Source: Sparassis latifolia (Eukaryota; Basidiomycota; Agaricomycetes; Polyporales; Sparassidaceae). From it: 64,000 bases of DNA. The stretch spans positions 1,984,001 through 2,048,000 of the forward strand of contig CM031562.1 of NCBI GenBank assembly GCA_018466975.1. The letters are read 5' to 3'. A model generated the notes under the pieces. It was not told the origin of the DNA, did not search any database, and was given only the letters and a program-made list of their open reading frames with translations. This document shows, one piece after another, positions 34,530 to 46,564 of the stretch. The translations under genes and the position numbers were made by a program. How positions within the stretch are numbered: the stretch's first letter is position 1; every line of letters starts with the position of its first letter.

Positions 34530-37289
34530 TCATTTCTGGCGGCTCATAACGTACACGGGCAGGTCCTGCCAACCCCCGCCCACTCGGCACATCACTTTCT
34601 GTGTAACTGACCCCTTCGCACCCGAGCGCACCAGCGTCGTCAGTTTGCACGTCACGACCTTACGTGCAATCTGGTTCGTGAATGCATATTGTGCACGGAT
34701 CTCCTCGCCCTCACGGGGTACGGTGCGCAACGGAGGGTCTACGCGCTCGATCAGCAATCCGTGGGACATCGTGTTCACGACAGCTGCCACCTCCGCATCA
34801 AGCGGGTCCTTCGAGTTTGTGGGAACATAGACATGCACTGGGCCGTACCCGTTGGCCTCAATGGGGGTAGCAGCCCCTGCGCGCGACCCCGGACGGGAGC
34901 CGGGTGTGCGTGGCGAGATAGACTCCCTGAAGCTTGATGGCGGCAGCCGGGATGGGCGCGGTGTCATGCGAAGGATGCCCTCGGGCGTCTGTGCACGTAC
35001 GGCGGAGGTGCGGAAAGACATGGAGCTGTCTGGACGGTAATACGACATTGCAGAGGAGGGCCGCGATGCGGCGGAGACATGTACGCTGGGAATGGGAATC
35101 ATGGATCGGCTGGGCGGGCGAGCGGGTATGACGCTGCCGCCGGGTGTGTGAGAACGGGGAGGTGTTAACTGTGCTGGAGAAAGTGCGCATTGCATGAGCG
35201 TTGTGGGAGACTGATCAGACGGCCAGTGGGACAATGAAGGCGCTGGAATATGGCTGGGTGTTGTTGGGCGAATGCGGTGGAAGAAGCCTGACGATGTCTG
35301 GTTGCTTTGTGTGCGAGAGGGTGGTCGGAACATCGACATGCCGGGGGTGGATGATTGACCGGTCGAAGCAGAAGATGTGACTGGCGACCATGGTCTCGAC
35401 GACGCCATGGAGCTCCGTGATACGCTGCGGTTGTATGGGTATAGAGACGGTACGGGGGGGATATCTTCATAGTATCCAGAGAGACCTGGTGTGGATGTAC
35501 GGCGCTGCGCTTGTGACTTCAATGTTAAGGAACGCTCTTCGGCCTCCACCCTCGTGGAGCTATTCCATGCCGGTCTGCTCTTGACCGTGTTACTGCTATC
35601 GGCTCTGGATTCAGCTCTAAGATCATATCTGGGATCAAGTCTGGGATCGAGTTTCCGGGCAGATGGAGAAGACTCCGGTGTGAGGCTCTGCGAATGTTTA
35701 TGAGACGGCGTAACGGGCGTCGGAGGGCCATTCAAAAAGTGAAGCATCGACGATCGATGCTTCAGAGTACGTTGCGGTGCCAACGATGGAGTGTTCGCAA
35801 AGCTCTTCTTCTGCGACTCCGGCACCGGACTGCGAGGCGACTTTGAGCCAGCGAGCTTCCGCGCAAGCTTTCTGAACGGTGATATAGAATTCGATAGCGA
35901 GATGGTCGAACCGTGATCCTTCTGCGACCGCGAAAGGCTGGGCGGCGTCGCTAGATAGCCATTCTTTGACATCGATGTTGCTTCGGAGGTGCTTGAGCCA
36001 ACCTCACTGGGGGCCACATCCAAACTCAACAGCAATCTACGCATTGCTTCCATCTCGATCTCTGTCCGCGCTATTCGCTCCTTGAGATTTTTCCAACGCT
36101 GTGTTGACTCTGCATGTCTCCTCAGACACTCTCCATTCTTGGTGACACGGTCTTGTACACCTTTGTCGATGATGGACAGGACTTTCGTAGTTGCGGGCAT
36201 GTAGTGTCTGAGAAGATAAAAGGAAGATAATTTAAATTGTCAAATACCTGCTGAATTCGTACGCACTTTTTCTTCGCTTCAAAGGAGTCCAGAAGCGAAT
36301 TGAACACTTCGAGGCTAAGAGGGTTCTTCTCTGAGCGCATTGAAGACGTGGACGATGTCTGAGAGATGGAGTCTTCCCGTCTCTGCGCCTGCCATATGAA
36401 GTCCTGCACTCTCGGTCAAGATCTGAGGTCTTCGAGGGTTCTGACTACTTACCTGGCACCGATTGACAGCTTTCTCTAGACTGCACATCATCCCATCCGC
36501 CTGCTCCGTCACAGTCCGGAAGACAGTTAACCACTTATCTTCCTTCAACTCCTCACGCAGAACTTGGATATCCTTCTGCACGGCCTCCCAATCCGCGACC
36601 AAGGTGGCATGCTTGCGCAGGAGAGCCGCGTCTTCGTTTGGTTCTGCCATGCGGAAGATGGGCGTTTTCTCGGTTTGCTGTAGTAGTGGCTCGAGTGACT
36701 CCCTAACGATCTTGATGCCTTTGGATACAGACTGGACGCGCTCATCCAAATTGAGGAGAGACTGGTCAATGACGCTGGAGGCGTTGGCGGCATCTGAGGA
36801 CGACTGAGACTTGTGACGAAGTTCCTGAATTTCTGTGTACAGGGATTAAAATTGGGGCACCCGACGCAGAAAATAGATCTGACCGAAGATGCGCGTCTGG
36901 ATATCGGAGATGTTGTACGAAAGCTCTGTGATATGCGTGGATACTGCCAGTAGACGCAAATCTCTGCAGAAGGCATTCAGAGGTGTGCGTCCGACGTTTG
37001 TGACTCACGTACTCCTGACTCTTCTGTTTCTCTTCCATGTTTAACGGACGGTTGGGAGTGATAGTGACATTCTCTACGACCAAGGCATAAGAAACAGTAA
37101 GTGTGGCGCGTCGGTATTGGTCGTACCTGCATCCTGATATTTTAAAGATCCGCTCGAAGAAGAAGAAGAGGACGTTGAATGACCGTTAGAGGACACGGGC
37201 GATGGTGGTACATGATTTATGCTATTCTGAGACCGGGACGAACGTATACTAGAAGCTCTGGACGACGACAAGATGCTGAGGGAAACCAT
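34530..37289 (-). CDS. KAR9-like microtubule-associated protein with C-terminal GAR (GAS2) domain
   Basis: Kar9-family proteins link microtubule plus ends, through EB1/Bim1, to actin transport and orient the spindle. The start is at 37289, with a Ser-rich N-terminus, then a helical region spliced from several exons (FRTVTEQADGMMCSLEKAV, IWQAQRREDSISQTSSTS, MPATTKVLSIIDKGVQDRV). A 500-residue Ser/Pro/Arg-rich exon holds three SxIP sites, SHIP, SVIP and SMIP, the known EB1-binding signal. The last part, KVMCRVGGGWQDLPVYVM, matches the core of a GAR domain, a microtubule-binding module. The stop is at 34530. It converges with TRAPPC12 (153 bp apart) and diverges from the lipase gene. The KAR9 family assignment is by overall layout; the GAR end is clearer. 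Confidence 0.8.
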
Positions 37290-37794
37290 AACAAGGAGTG
37301 AGACTATGCGATAGCGACAATTAGGGCAAAATGTGAGAACGTGAACAGAGACGAGGTGAAGTGAGAAGAGAAGGGATACGACTGCAAGCTGAGGCTGAGT
37401 TCAGAGGATCCGCCGGGTCGGGCTGCTGAGGGAATGGGTATCTTCAACAAGTTCCAAGGAAGACGCGACGGATCCTCTGCCACCTAGCAACGCCTAACTC
37501 GGATTCGAGAAGGGAGACAATGGCGAACTTGCTGAACAACAGGCGGACGTCGTGGGCGTAAGCGTGATAGTGTAGAATAACAAAGTTTGTGTGTCCGATA
37601 ACATGTGTAACATTTGCTTACCTGCTTATTGTCCTGGATTCCTTACTTGCTTGAAATAAACACTAGTAAACACTACAATCGCTTCAAGTCCCGATTGAAG
37701 TGGCATCAAGAAAGCTGTTCTGTAAGTTTCTCCGCACGTATGGCGATACTTGCAAGCGCTGGGAGCAGCGTCCTTGTCCTTCTTCCTCCTCACC
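37290..37794. promoter_or_regulatory. Divergent upstream region KAR9-like/lipase with likely 5' leader intron
   Basis: This 505 bp region lies between divergent starts. A strong GTAAGT donor follows 37721, and an AG occurs just before 37759, flanking an out-of-frame ATG at 37740. Splicing here would remove that upstream ATG from the lipase leader. The donor is clear; the acceptor is a guess. Confidence 0.4.
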
Positions 37795-39261
37795 ATGCCA
37801 AGCACCCCCAACAGTACACTTTTCGGGCGCTCCCAATACGACCTTACACCGACGCAGAAGCTGCTCTACGCGTCCGAACGCGCTCCCAACTACCGCCAAA
37901 TCGCCAAGCTCTTTGCCACCCGATCCAAATACACGCTCTCTCCATGCGACCTCGTTCCCTCAGATGTCCAGCTCCAACTTGCCGAGTTCGGCGAATTTGC
38001 AGAGATGGCGTACGGAGACGCGGAGTTTATTTATGGGAACATTGAGATGCTCACACAGACTGACTTCCCGCTGGAGGGTTACAATGCTCTACGTCAAGCG
38101 AAACTCGTGGCCGCTTTTCAGGGCACAGTGGCGGACGTGCCAGGGTGCGTCTCATACCGCGCGGAGACCAAGCAGCTCGTAATCGGGTTCTCGGGCACTG
38201 CGACAGTCAGGCAACTGCTATTCGATTTGTACGCCACTAAGGTGGCGCATCCTGCGGGGCAGGGCAGTGCTGTACACTCGGGCTTCTGGAAGATGTACCT
38301 GGGGTGCAAGACGCAGATATTTACCGCTATCCACAAGGCCGTCCGCAAATATGATGTCGCCGAGGTCGTGAGCGTGGGACACAGCATGGGCGCTGCTCTC
38401 AGTTATCTGCTCGCGCTCGATCTCATCTGCTCGGAGGCGCTTCTTTCATCAGGGTTGACCTTGACCGTGGCAGCTTTTGGCAGTCCGCGGGTTGGAAATG
38501 CGCGTCTGTATGACCGGTGGCAGGAAATGGTAGAAAGTTACAGATCTTTTCACGGTGATAATTCTGTGAAAGAATATCTCGTCAAGGCTAATAATGATGG
38601 TAATTGTTTCTTCACTTAGTCTACTTAGGACTGCACTGACAGATTGTTAGGTGTTCATACAATACCCACAGAGAGCTTGGGTTATAGGCACCTTGCACGG
38701 ATACCCTTGTATTTATACCATGGCCGACTCTTCTATATTCCCAATTCGGAGAGGGAACACGGTGATTTCACCGTCTCAACTGAAGCTTTAGACCAGACGA
38801 GACCCCCGGATCATCCTAGAGGCGGGCACCAGTACTACAACTGCAGAAGTTTCGAGAAAGTCGTGCTGCGCATGTTCTGGCTCAACAAGATGATGAAGGC
38901 GCACCCAGAGGGTTGGCAACAGGCGTACTTGGCACAGATAGCTCTTTTGGCGCAGAGCGAACTTTGCACCGCATCTGATGTTTCTGAAGACGGCGAGCTG
39001 CCGGGCTCGCCGGTTGGAGACGGTGTGCAGATGAACGACGAGCGCAGTGAGTTAACAGAACAGACAGCCAATCGGTCGAGCCACGGAATTGACGGTGAGG
39101 TCGTGATACCGGGGACGATAGCGGTGACCCCGGGTAGTGAAGGAAGAGGGATGGGAGTATTTTCCAAGTGGCAAATGCGGAAATGGTTTCAAGACACTCC
39201 TCCGCTTTCTCCAGTGAGCGCGCGTCGAGACGCGTATGGTCACATTCCCGACACGGTGTGA
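37795..39261 (+). CDS. Class 3 lipase (triacylglycerol lipase-like alpha/beta hydrolase)
   Basis: An alpha/beta hydrolase of the fungal lipase 3 family. Model: exons 37795..38599 and 38651..39261, phase closing, 471 aa. The nucleophile elbow is VSVGHSMGAALSYLLALDL. Other family blocks are LVIGFSGTATVRQLLFDLY, VHSGFWKMYLGCKTQIF and VAAFGSPRVGNARLYDRW, the last holding the region before the catalytic Asp. YHGRLFYIPN and the C-terminal HQYYNCRSF are also typical. No signal peptide follows the chosen ATG (MPSTPNSTLFGRS), so an intracellular role is likely. An out-of-frame ATG lies 55 bp upstream. The last 110 residues are Ser/Glu/Gly-rich and probably disordered. Confidence 0.92.
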
Positions 39262-40238
39262 CAACTGTCACAGCGTGTGCTGTTTGACGTTTTTCTTTTC
39301 TGATTCCTCCTCTTTCGGGGTATGATTTTCACCGCGTATGTTTCAAGCTTTATACTGTATCTTCAGCTTATCTCGATGCTCAATTAGTGTTTGTCGTCTG
39401 TAATAAGTACTCATACCGGTCATGCTAACCATCTGTAGAACTACCTAGGGCCCAGTCCTCGAATGACCCGTAGCAATACAAAGTCGTCAGATACTCCAAA
39501 GGCAAGAAGATCGGAAGGCGAGCGAACCATGCTGGAGGAACCTCTGAACGAGGTCAACGCGGACGGAGCTGAGGTTAGCGCCTGCAAGATACGCCAGAAT
39601 CGGCCGCCAACTTGACTTCTCAATATTTGGGCCAGCCGAGAAACCATTGTTATACGCCACGAAGCAAGAAGCAAAGCGAAGCAGCGTGTCTCGGCACGAC
39701 ATCCATGTGGAGTTCAAGGTGGTCACCGTCGACTTCGTTGTACTCCGTGTTGTTGATTCCGCGAGACAACAGCCTCCGACGCGGATCACGGCCATAATAC
39801 ACCCAGGTTCGGTAATTTAACAGATAAAGAGCAAGGACTGACGGGCAACTTGTGTACTGCACCCGGTACCACGGCGTTTATAGGTGAGAACACATCACCG
39901 GTGTGGCCAGTGAGAAATCATCTGAGCGAGCGGTTCGTACCCTTCGATGTGGTTCCGCGTGTCCTCCAAATCAGTTTGAGAAACCCACGTTTATGACACC
40001 GTCCCGCTAGGATATGGCAGAGGAAGCAGGTAGTATCTGTAAGCTCAAGAGGCATGCACAAATCAAATTCCGCACACGAGGTCAGAAAATCCAGTTAAGG
40101 ACCTTCAAGCGCCCCCCGTGGGAATTTCCCACGCCCTATATATGGAAGGTGGTTGCCATAAAGAGGAGCTACAAAAAAGGATTACATAAGTATGTCACCT
40201 GTTTGTTACCTCTGTGACCCGACATCACACCAACTAAG

Positions 40239-40263
40239 CCCCCGACCCCGACCCCGCCCCCCC
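40239..40263 (-). other. G-quadruplex-type motif on the minus strand
   Basis: Four C runs of 5, 4, 4 and 7 on the plus strand are separated by 2, 2 and 1 nt. The minus strand therefore has four G runs of at least four with very short loops, a canonical intramolecular G4 pattern. Confidence 0.75.
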
Positions 40264-40981
40264 GCCGCCGGCCGAACACCACCCCCTGATACGCGTTGCA
40301 AGCTTTCCTTTGCGATAGGTTTCACCTGTAAGGCATGGAACTCATGAGAGTAAGCCTTTACTCTCCTCCTACTAGCAGTTTCTTAGGTGGAAATAATTTC
40401 CGGTTAGGGGCCTCGGAGCCCCCCCTACCCTGTGTCTCGGATTTTGCCGGTGCATGCCTCTTGTGTAAGCTAGCAGAACGCCCGGCCGTGACAAGTATGA
40501 CTTGTGGTCACGGAGACGCGTCCTTCCGTGCGTCACGCCGCGGGCTGCAGATTGCCAGTGGAAGAGCCTGTTGTTGCAATGCCTGTGAAGTCGAAACTTG
40601 ATAGTACTTGACATTTCACTATGCTAACGGAATGGTTTCGCGATGAACACTGAACTGTGAGTTCCACGCGTAAACGTTGACCTGACAACATGCCTCTGGT
40701 ATTGCCGTACTATTTGTTATTTGGAGAACACAAAACGGCTGGTATATGGTGGGGCTGTTAGAAGTGAGTCATTGACCAAGGTTGATCACTCTTTATGGTT
40801 GGATCCGACTACAGACCTCTAGGATAGGACGTCGACATTCATTATCAAGTATCATCCAGTAAAGGATCTGCCTGCAATTTTTATCTCCAAGCTCATGCTC
40901 CCACTGACTGAGTAGCAGCGCGACCCGACGCGGTACAGGAGGCGGCAGTATTGTCCCCATTGCCGACACCCCCCAAAGCCA

Positions 40982-41049
40982 CGGAATCAGTGGGTTTAAA
41001 GACGCGGAATCAGTGGGTTTAAAGATGCGGAATCAGTGGTTTCAAAAGC
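40982..41049. repeat. Tandem repeat, 23 bp x 3
   Basis: The copies lie at 40982-41004, 41005-41027 and 41028-41049. The first two differ at one base (GACG versus GATG at the end). The third is 22 bp and more diverged. The shared core is CGGAATCAGTGGGTTTAAAG. Confidence 0.92.
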
Positions 41050-41376
41050 ATGTTAGTGGTGTGAGCGCCTGTCCGTGGAGTGTGCAATCTCATTCATTCG
41101 GGCGCTGTCTGACTGATGTATGTACAGTGCACTGAGACCACCCATTAGACGCAGGTCTCCTCTCCTCGGATGACGGGCTTGCGTGTTTGCACCACACAGA
41201 GCTTCTTCCGTGGTTTATTCGCCGTGTGGTTCCCGATTGTCCCCCCATAATTTTTCTTATCTCTCATCTATTATGTGGTCTGTCAGGACTGTGCGGTGAA
41301 TAGCATGTTGGACGCCAACCTTGCCTGGCTCTCGACGTTCCCCGAGCCGCGTATGACCGTGTTTGGTTCCTCTGGA

Positions 41377-41384
41377 TATAAATA
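41377..41384 (+). promoter_or_regulatory. TATA box of the Cyt-like gene
   Basis: TATAAATA lies 106 bp upstream of the start codon at 41490, a good consensus and a plausible distance. Confidence 0.6.
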
Positions 41385-41489
41385 CCTGCATCACAATGAG
41401 CCTCGAACACGGGCAGTATTCTCTCCTGTTCGAACTTAGCTTTTGAACGGCTCCCCATCACATACGCATCCATTGTTTTCTATTGCGTT

Positions 41490-42508
41490 ATGTCTCCTGC
41501 CGCCATCCACAGCATCGCCAACGTATTCGGCTCCATGAAGGATATTGGCGAGATCGTAAAGAGCTTTGACTTTAACAAGGTACGCTGCATGCAGCCATTC
41601 TTGAAACCTTCACTACTACTTGTTGCCCAGATGAACGTTAAGGACTCGTCCAGAGATGATCACCTCAACATCGGGCTCGCCCCATCGTTTGGGACGCTCG
41701 ATCGTGAATCCATTAAGAACGTAGATGAAAAGCTGAAGGTCATGATTGTTGGCACAACCAAGCTGATTGCGAAGATGCCGCCGCATAAGCGCTCCTGGGA
41801 CAACATCGTGTCGGTGTTGATGCAGAACCCACTCATTGAACCCCTGGACGATGGAATCAGCAGGGCGGACAAATTAATTAAAGAGGGTGTTCACTTCTTC
41901 AAGTTTGATGGTGCCCCGGAGCTGGCCGTCGTCCGAGAGGTGTGTATGGATCCGTTCAGCCTATTTCATCGAGTTGATGCACCCTTCAACAGGTCCACAA
42001 CTGGTTCGTGGCACTCATTGCCGACGAGGACGTCCTTAACAGCACGAAGATCGACATCGACGTTATGGGCAGCATTGTCGCCCAGACAGCCGCGACCGTC
42101 GTCAGCCTCGAAACTCTCATCTACAAGCAAGAGTCACACAGCAAGACGCTCGTCGACATTGGCGTCCTGAGGTATCCCGATCCTGATCATCCTTACTTCA
42201 AGGTGAATTAATTGAAATTACGGTCTGTTGCGTATGTTTAAGTGATTCACACTGTCCACGATAGGTGTACCGCATCAAGCTCACTGCCTGGAGTCAATCT
42301 ACACCAATCACCTTTATCCAAGGCGACGAGAACGGCATCACCGGAGGTATGTGGCCGCTCAAACCCTTTCGTACGGTTTGCACACTGAAAATGATTGTGC
42401 TCAGAATACAACGTTCGCCGCTTCAGGCCCCGCGCGTCTGTCATTGCTGAGATGCGTGAGGAGGTGACAAAGAAGGCTGCGAAGGAGGCTGAAAGTCTGT
42501 TCGACTGA
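41490..42508 (+). CDS. Candidate Cyt-like (delta-endotoxin CytB / volvatoxin-type) protein
   Basis: The gene is intact: exons 41490..41579, 41631..41939, 41993..42202, 42265..42346 and 42405..42508, all phases closing, 264 aa. The protein has no signal peptide. Its first two thirds look helix-rich and its last third strand-rich, ending in a charged Lys/Glu helix. Length, layout and the VYRIKLTAW-like strand near residue 206 remind me of fungal proteins annotated as delta-endotoxin CytB, whose known member volvatoxin A2 is a pore-forming protein. This is a resemblance judged by eye, not a motif-level proof. It could equally be an uncharacterised basidiomycete family. A strong TATA box suggests regulated expression. 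The neighbours are P450 genes, which gives no functional hint. Confidence 0.4.
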
Positions 42509-43194
42509 TTGATTTCTGTGAAACTCTGCCAGTGCTGATTTAACGTCGTGAAATGTGTTTTACGTGTCTCGTAATGGGAAAATAACGTGGATTGGATAGG
42601 CAGCGAGATTGTGATGGGCGCGTCGTGTATCAGCACTTTGCAACCGAACTGGTATCGCTACGGCCTTGCAAAAGAACACCACTGAATACAACGCCCGTCT
42701 AAGAGAATCGATGCGTATATCTCTCGTTCAATTCCTTGTAGACCAAATCACTAATAACTTAGGGCCTGTCTATGAGTTTATGCTAAGAGAAATCACGGCA
42801 AATTGAGCAGCGCTACGTCCAAACTTTTTAGCCGCAAAAGCCGTGGCAAAAACCCTCTAGTGCCTACTCTCTACCATCTGCCTTCGGGAGACTACATGGC
42901 GGCCATGCAATTAAACCTGACGGCGCGGAAGCATTACCATTTTGCAAACAGGGCACATTCTGTCAGCAATCGGATGACGTAGAACCAAGTACAGAGTTTT
43001 ATAGACTCGAGCAAGTGGTAAGTGCGTGAATACTACCCGCATGGAGGAGCGCCGACAAACGCATTCAAATCAAGCAGATTTTGTAATAGAAGACAATTGT
43101 ATATTTACAGCGCGGCGATTGTTCAAGAGCAGTACATGAGGAAATCGAGCTGCAGCCCAAACGAACAACCTCGGTTCGGAGTCAATGTGACTGG
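42509..43194. other. Intergenic, 0.7 kb, no gene seen
   Basis: This is the convergent space between the Cyt-like gene and the first P450. The section from 42764 begins GGGCCTGTCTATGAG, which looks like the edge of a small transposon, but I found no matching inverted end. Confidence 0.4.
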
Positions 43195-45337
43195 CTAATC
43201 ATGAATTCCCTGCAGAGAATGCAGAAGCTTCTCAGACTGGGCCGAGCGCGGCTTAAGAGTACACCTGAATGGCGGTGGGTGGCTGATGATCCCGGTCGTG
43301 TACTCAACCTCCGATGGGCTAAGCACAGGATCGCCATCGGCCTTGGATATTTCGAACACCGCCAGCGTCATAGCGATCGAGAGGAATACAGAGATGTCTG
43401 CGAGTTGTATGCCTGAGACGACAGTTCAGTGCGACCTGTGGAGAGCATGGATGCAGAATTTCCACGTACCTGGACAAACTCTGCACGCAATTCTTGTGAG
43501 AAGTCGTTTTGGCGTACAAATTGAATGAGCTCACCGTCTACCAAACCCGAACGCGAGAACTCGCGGGTCTTTCTCTGGCTTCTTGTTCTCCGAGGGCATA
43601 AAACGCTCAGGCTTGAACGCCAATGGATCAGCGTAAGTATTGGAATCGTGTAAGAACTTCCTGCGAATGCATAGAGGCGCTTTTAACATCATGTCGCACA
43701 ACCGGCTCTCAGAATGAATACCACACAGATACACACCAGATGTTGGGGATGAAAATAGTTCCCTTCGGGAAAACGTATCCTTCGTAGACGTCGTCCTCGA
43801 TCAACCGGTGTGGAACGCCTAAACGGTTTATTGTGTGGTCATCACGAATACGTGAATCGGCAGTGCAGGAGGAAAGAACACGAACCTAACGGTGCCACGG
43901 GGTTCCAGCGTATCACCTCGTGAAACAGGGCAGTCACGTATGGCAAACTGGTGCGATCATCGTTGACGGGAAGACGTTCGTTACCAACCACAGCGTCAAT
44001 CTCTGCTTGGGCTTTTTTCTGTGCCTCAGGAAACAGCATCATTGCGAGAAAGAATGTGTTAATGGCAGACACAGTCTAGATGTTGTGGATGAGTGTCTCG
44101 GACGAAAAATGATGCAGAGGTCCGAACATACCGTGTCCGCTCCACCTGCATATACAACCGAACGGTCAGACACGCTGAGTAAGAGCTCATAGAGCACTCA
44201 CCAGAATAAATGGAAGCTGCCGCCATTTTGATGCAGTACTCGCGTTCTGGATCGATTCCGCCCTCGAGATGAAGGGACGTGAAGCTGGGAGCAGCAGTCC
44301 CAGCAGCCTGTGACAAATGATATACACGAAAGAGGTGAGGATGCAAACATAACGTTTGACTGGACCGACTATCTGTTCCTTGACGAAATTGAACGGCACG
44401 TCACACATGACGATAAAGTTTTTCGCCCAAGCCGCAGCCTTTCTCTTCCACCCCGCTCCGGGACACCATTCAGGAACGTACAGAACTATGCATCAAACTG
44501 GTCAATGGGGTGATGATAAACGCCCAGGCAGTTACCTACGTATCGGCAAAATATCCGCTAGGAAAGCACCCGGAGATGTGGCGAATGAAAATTGTTCCGC
44601 CGCATGACTGACGGCATTTACAACAGGATCGTCGCGTTCTTTCACCTTGTACCCGAATGATATCTCAAGGATTATGGCACCCGCAGTCCTACAGAACAAG
44701 CATTGCGTCACTTTTCATGGAGCAAACAGATCAAGATACGTACATGCGCACATACTTGGACACGTCGACATTGTGCGAGTCTGCGTCCCCCAACAGTCTA
44801 ACGAGAAATCGGGAAGTCTCGGCCTCCACGAGCGGAACGAAGCGTGCCATGCTATCCCGTGTACCAAAAAGTTGGGCGAAGAGGCGGCGAATCTCCCGAA
44901 AAGTAGGGCCATACGGAGAGAGCACGAGGGTGCGTGCCCAGCCAATTACATCCCCAGCGATATGAAGCTTCGGCCTGTCAGAGTAAATCGAGCTCCTTTT
45001 CTCGAGCAGCGAAACTGCATGCTTGTGCGAATTGAGGATGACAAAATGCTGTCCTAGGAGCGTCACAGACACGATGCCGCCTGCGTGATCCAAAGTATAG
45101 TGAAAAGTTCAGGCGAAGCACAAAGTCGAAGGCTCACTTACCCCATTTTTCTCCCCATTGTGTGAACACTTTCCATTCGTGGGAGGTCGGCATGTCTAAA
45201 ATATTACCAACCAAGGGCAAGCCAGAAGGACCAGGAGGGAGCAACTTCCTGGTTTTCTGATGCCCAGAGAGACGATACAAGAAGACGGCAGTCAGGAGGA
45301 AGGCAAGGACATCCAGGCTTGTGAGCTGAAGTGGCAT
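43195..45337 (-). CDS. Cytochrome P450 monooxygenase, copy 1
   Basis: A membrane-anchored microsomal P450 of the type often annotated as O-methylsterigmatocystin oxidoreductase-like in basidiomycetes. The start at 45337 (MPLQLTSLDVLAFLLTAVF) gives a membrane anchor, followed by the hinge LLPPGPSGLPLVGN. Visible motifs are VSVTLLGQHFVILNSH, SPYGPTFREIRRLFAQLFG, the I-helix GGADTV, ExxR in FHEVIRWNP, FKPERFMP, and the heme loop FGFGRRVCPGIQLAD. The heme loop is assembled from three exons: FGFGRR before 43540, an 11-nt exon at 43470..43480 that supplies the cysteine, then IQLADISVFLSIAM. The C-terminus is PFRCTLKPRSAQSEKLL and the stop is at 43195. It appears intact. Substrate unknown. Confidence 0.88.
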
Positions 45338-46564
45338 ATTGATTTATTGGTGTTGAGAGTGAGCGAACAGTGAGAGAGCTCGAGGTATTCAACACACTTG
45401 TTATGAGGGTATATATTCGCGCCGGGGGAATGCACGTTCCAATTAAATCCTGGTAGAATTCCTACTCGTCCGCCATAGGTGCACCGATAAAGACTGGTGT
45501 TCTTTGCTATGGGCCCAGCTATTACGTACCCGGCGTGCGCATGCACCTAGATAAAACGTCGACAGCATGTGCATGAGGCGCAGAAAGTCACTCATGACGA
45601 CAACCGAATGACCACACCTAGTAATTTGGTTGAAGCATGCCAAGGCATCCAATGGACAGAGTGATAGTGGCGGCGCCGGCGAATTGACTCATTCCGAGAT
45701 CCACAATGGCAACTGGAGCTGCTGATGACGTGCGTAAAGCGCACAGTATTTAACCCAAAAACATGAGTTGGTTCTCTTTTATCTGTCAAATTTGGCGTCA
45801 ACGGCAGAGCCAAATGGACCAAAGAACATAGACCGTACGTGAAACTTCGAGCGAGCCGCGTGCGCAAAGACCATTTTTCATCGGTTTCCGACATTCGACA
45901 GAAATGGGTACTAACTTTCGTTGCCCTCCGCCGTGGCGGTCGATCATCAATCGTTGGTGGCTGTGGAAGCTAGCTACTTACCAGGATTGGTCCCTGTTGA
46001 AAAACCGGGCACTCAGCCTACTCGGCTCCAGTCATTTCTCGCGACAGTTCTTCTGAGGAACACATCAGTGGGGCCTGTGGAGACTGATTCAACACGTCCC
46101 ACTTTTACTGGCAGCTGTCAAATTCGGTACAGAGGGTCAAACAACTGTAATCAATCGAAAGAATAGGATAATGTTGGCTAGGTCTAGGCATCCAGTCTCT
46201 AGATCTACTATGACGAAGGGGTACGTCAACTTGAAAGTGGCTGTTGACTTTCGACTCTCGAGATGCAGAAAGTAGCTTCCAGTCTAGCTTTGGGTCGCTC
46301 TGCAAATTAAGAGGGTAGGGGACGAGGCGTCGGAGCTATAGGCATTACGGCGGGTTTGATCGAACACCCTTGCGTCACAGCATCATGCACACATTTAACC
46401 GAACGGAGGAAAAAAGTTACAGGAGGTAGGACAAACGAAGAAAAGGAAAAGGTGCTGCCTCAGACCAGCGGAACAGCGTGGCTGAGTTTCAGGGCTATAA
46501 TGCCAAGTGGACACCGGGAGGGAAGAGCACGTAACACCAGTACTCAGAATACGATGATAAGATA
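45338..46564. other. Intergenic between the two P450 genes, 1.2 kb
   Basis: This is the promoter side of copy 1 and the 3' side of copy 2. A TATATA element lies at 45410-45416. No gene was recognised. Confidence 0.5.
45410..45416 (-). promoter_or_regulatory. TATA box of P450 copy 1
   Basis: TATATA on the minus strand, about 73 bp upstream of the start codon at 45337. Confidence 0.5.

Larger units (their letters stand above)
39262..41489. other. Gene-poor interval with repeats, 2.2 kb
   Basis: No recognisable protein gene. Open frames at 39487-39862 and 40014-40217 have no family resemblance I can name. The interval holds a C-run cluster (40239-40263), a three-copy tandem repeat (40982-41049) and the TATA box of the next gene. 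Confidence 0.5.

Noticed and set aside
40120..40140. Small palindrome CGTGGGAA-T-TTCCCACG
   Set aside because: Its 8-bp arms are short enough to arise by chance, and it has no position relative to a known gene.
42764..42900. Possible MITE edge starting GGGCCTGTCTATGAG
   Set aside because: I could not find a matching inverted end or a target-site duplication nearby.
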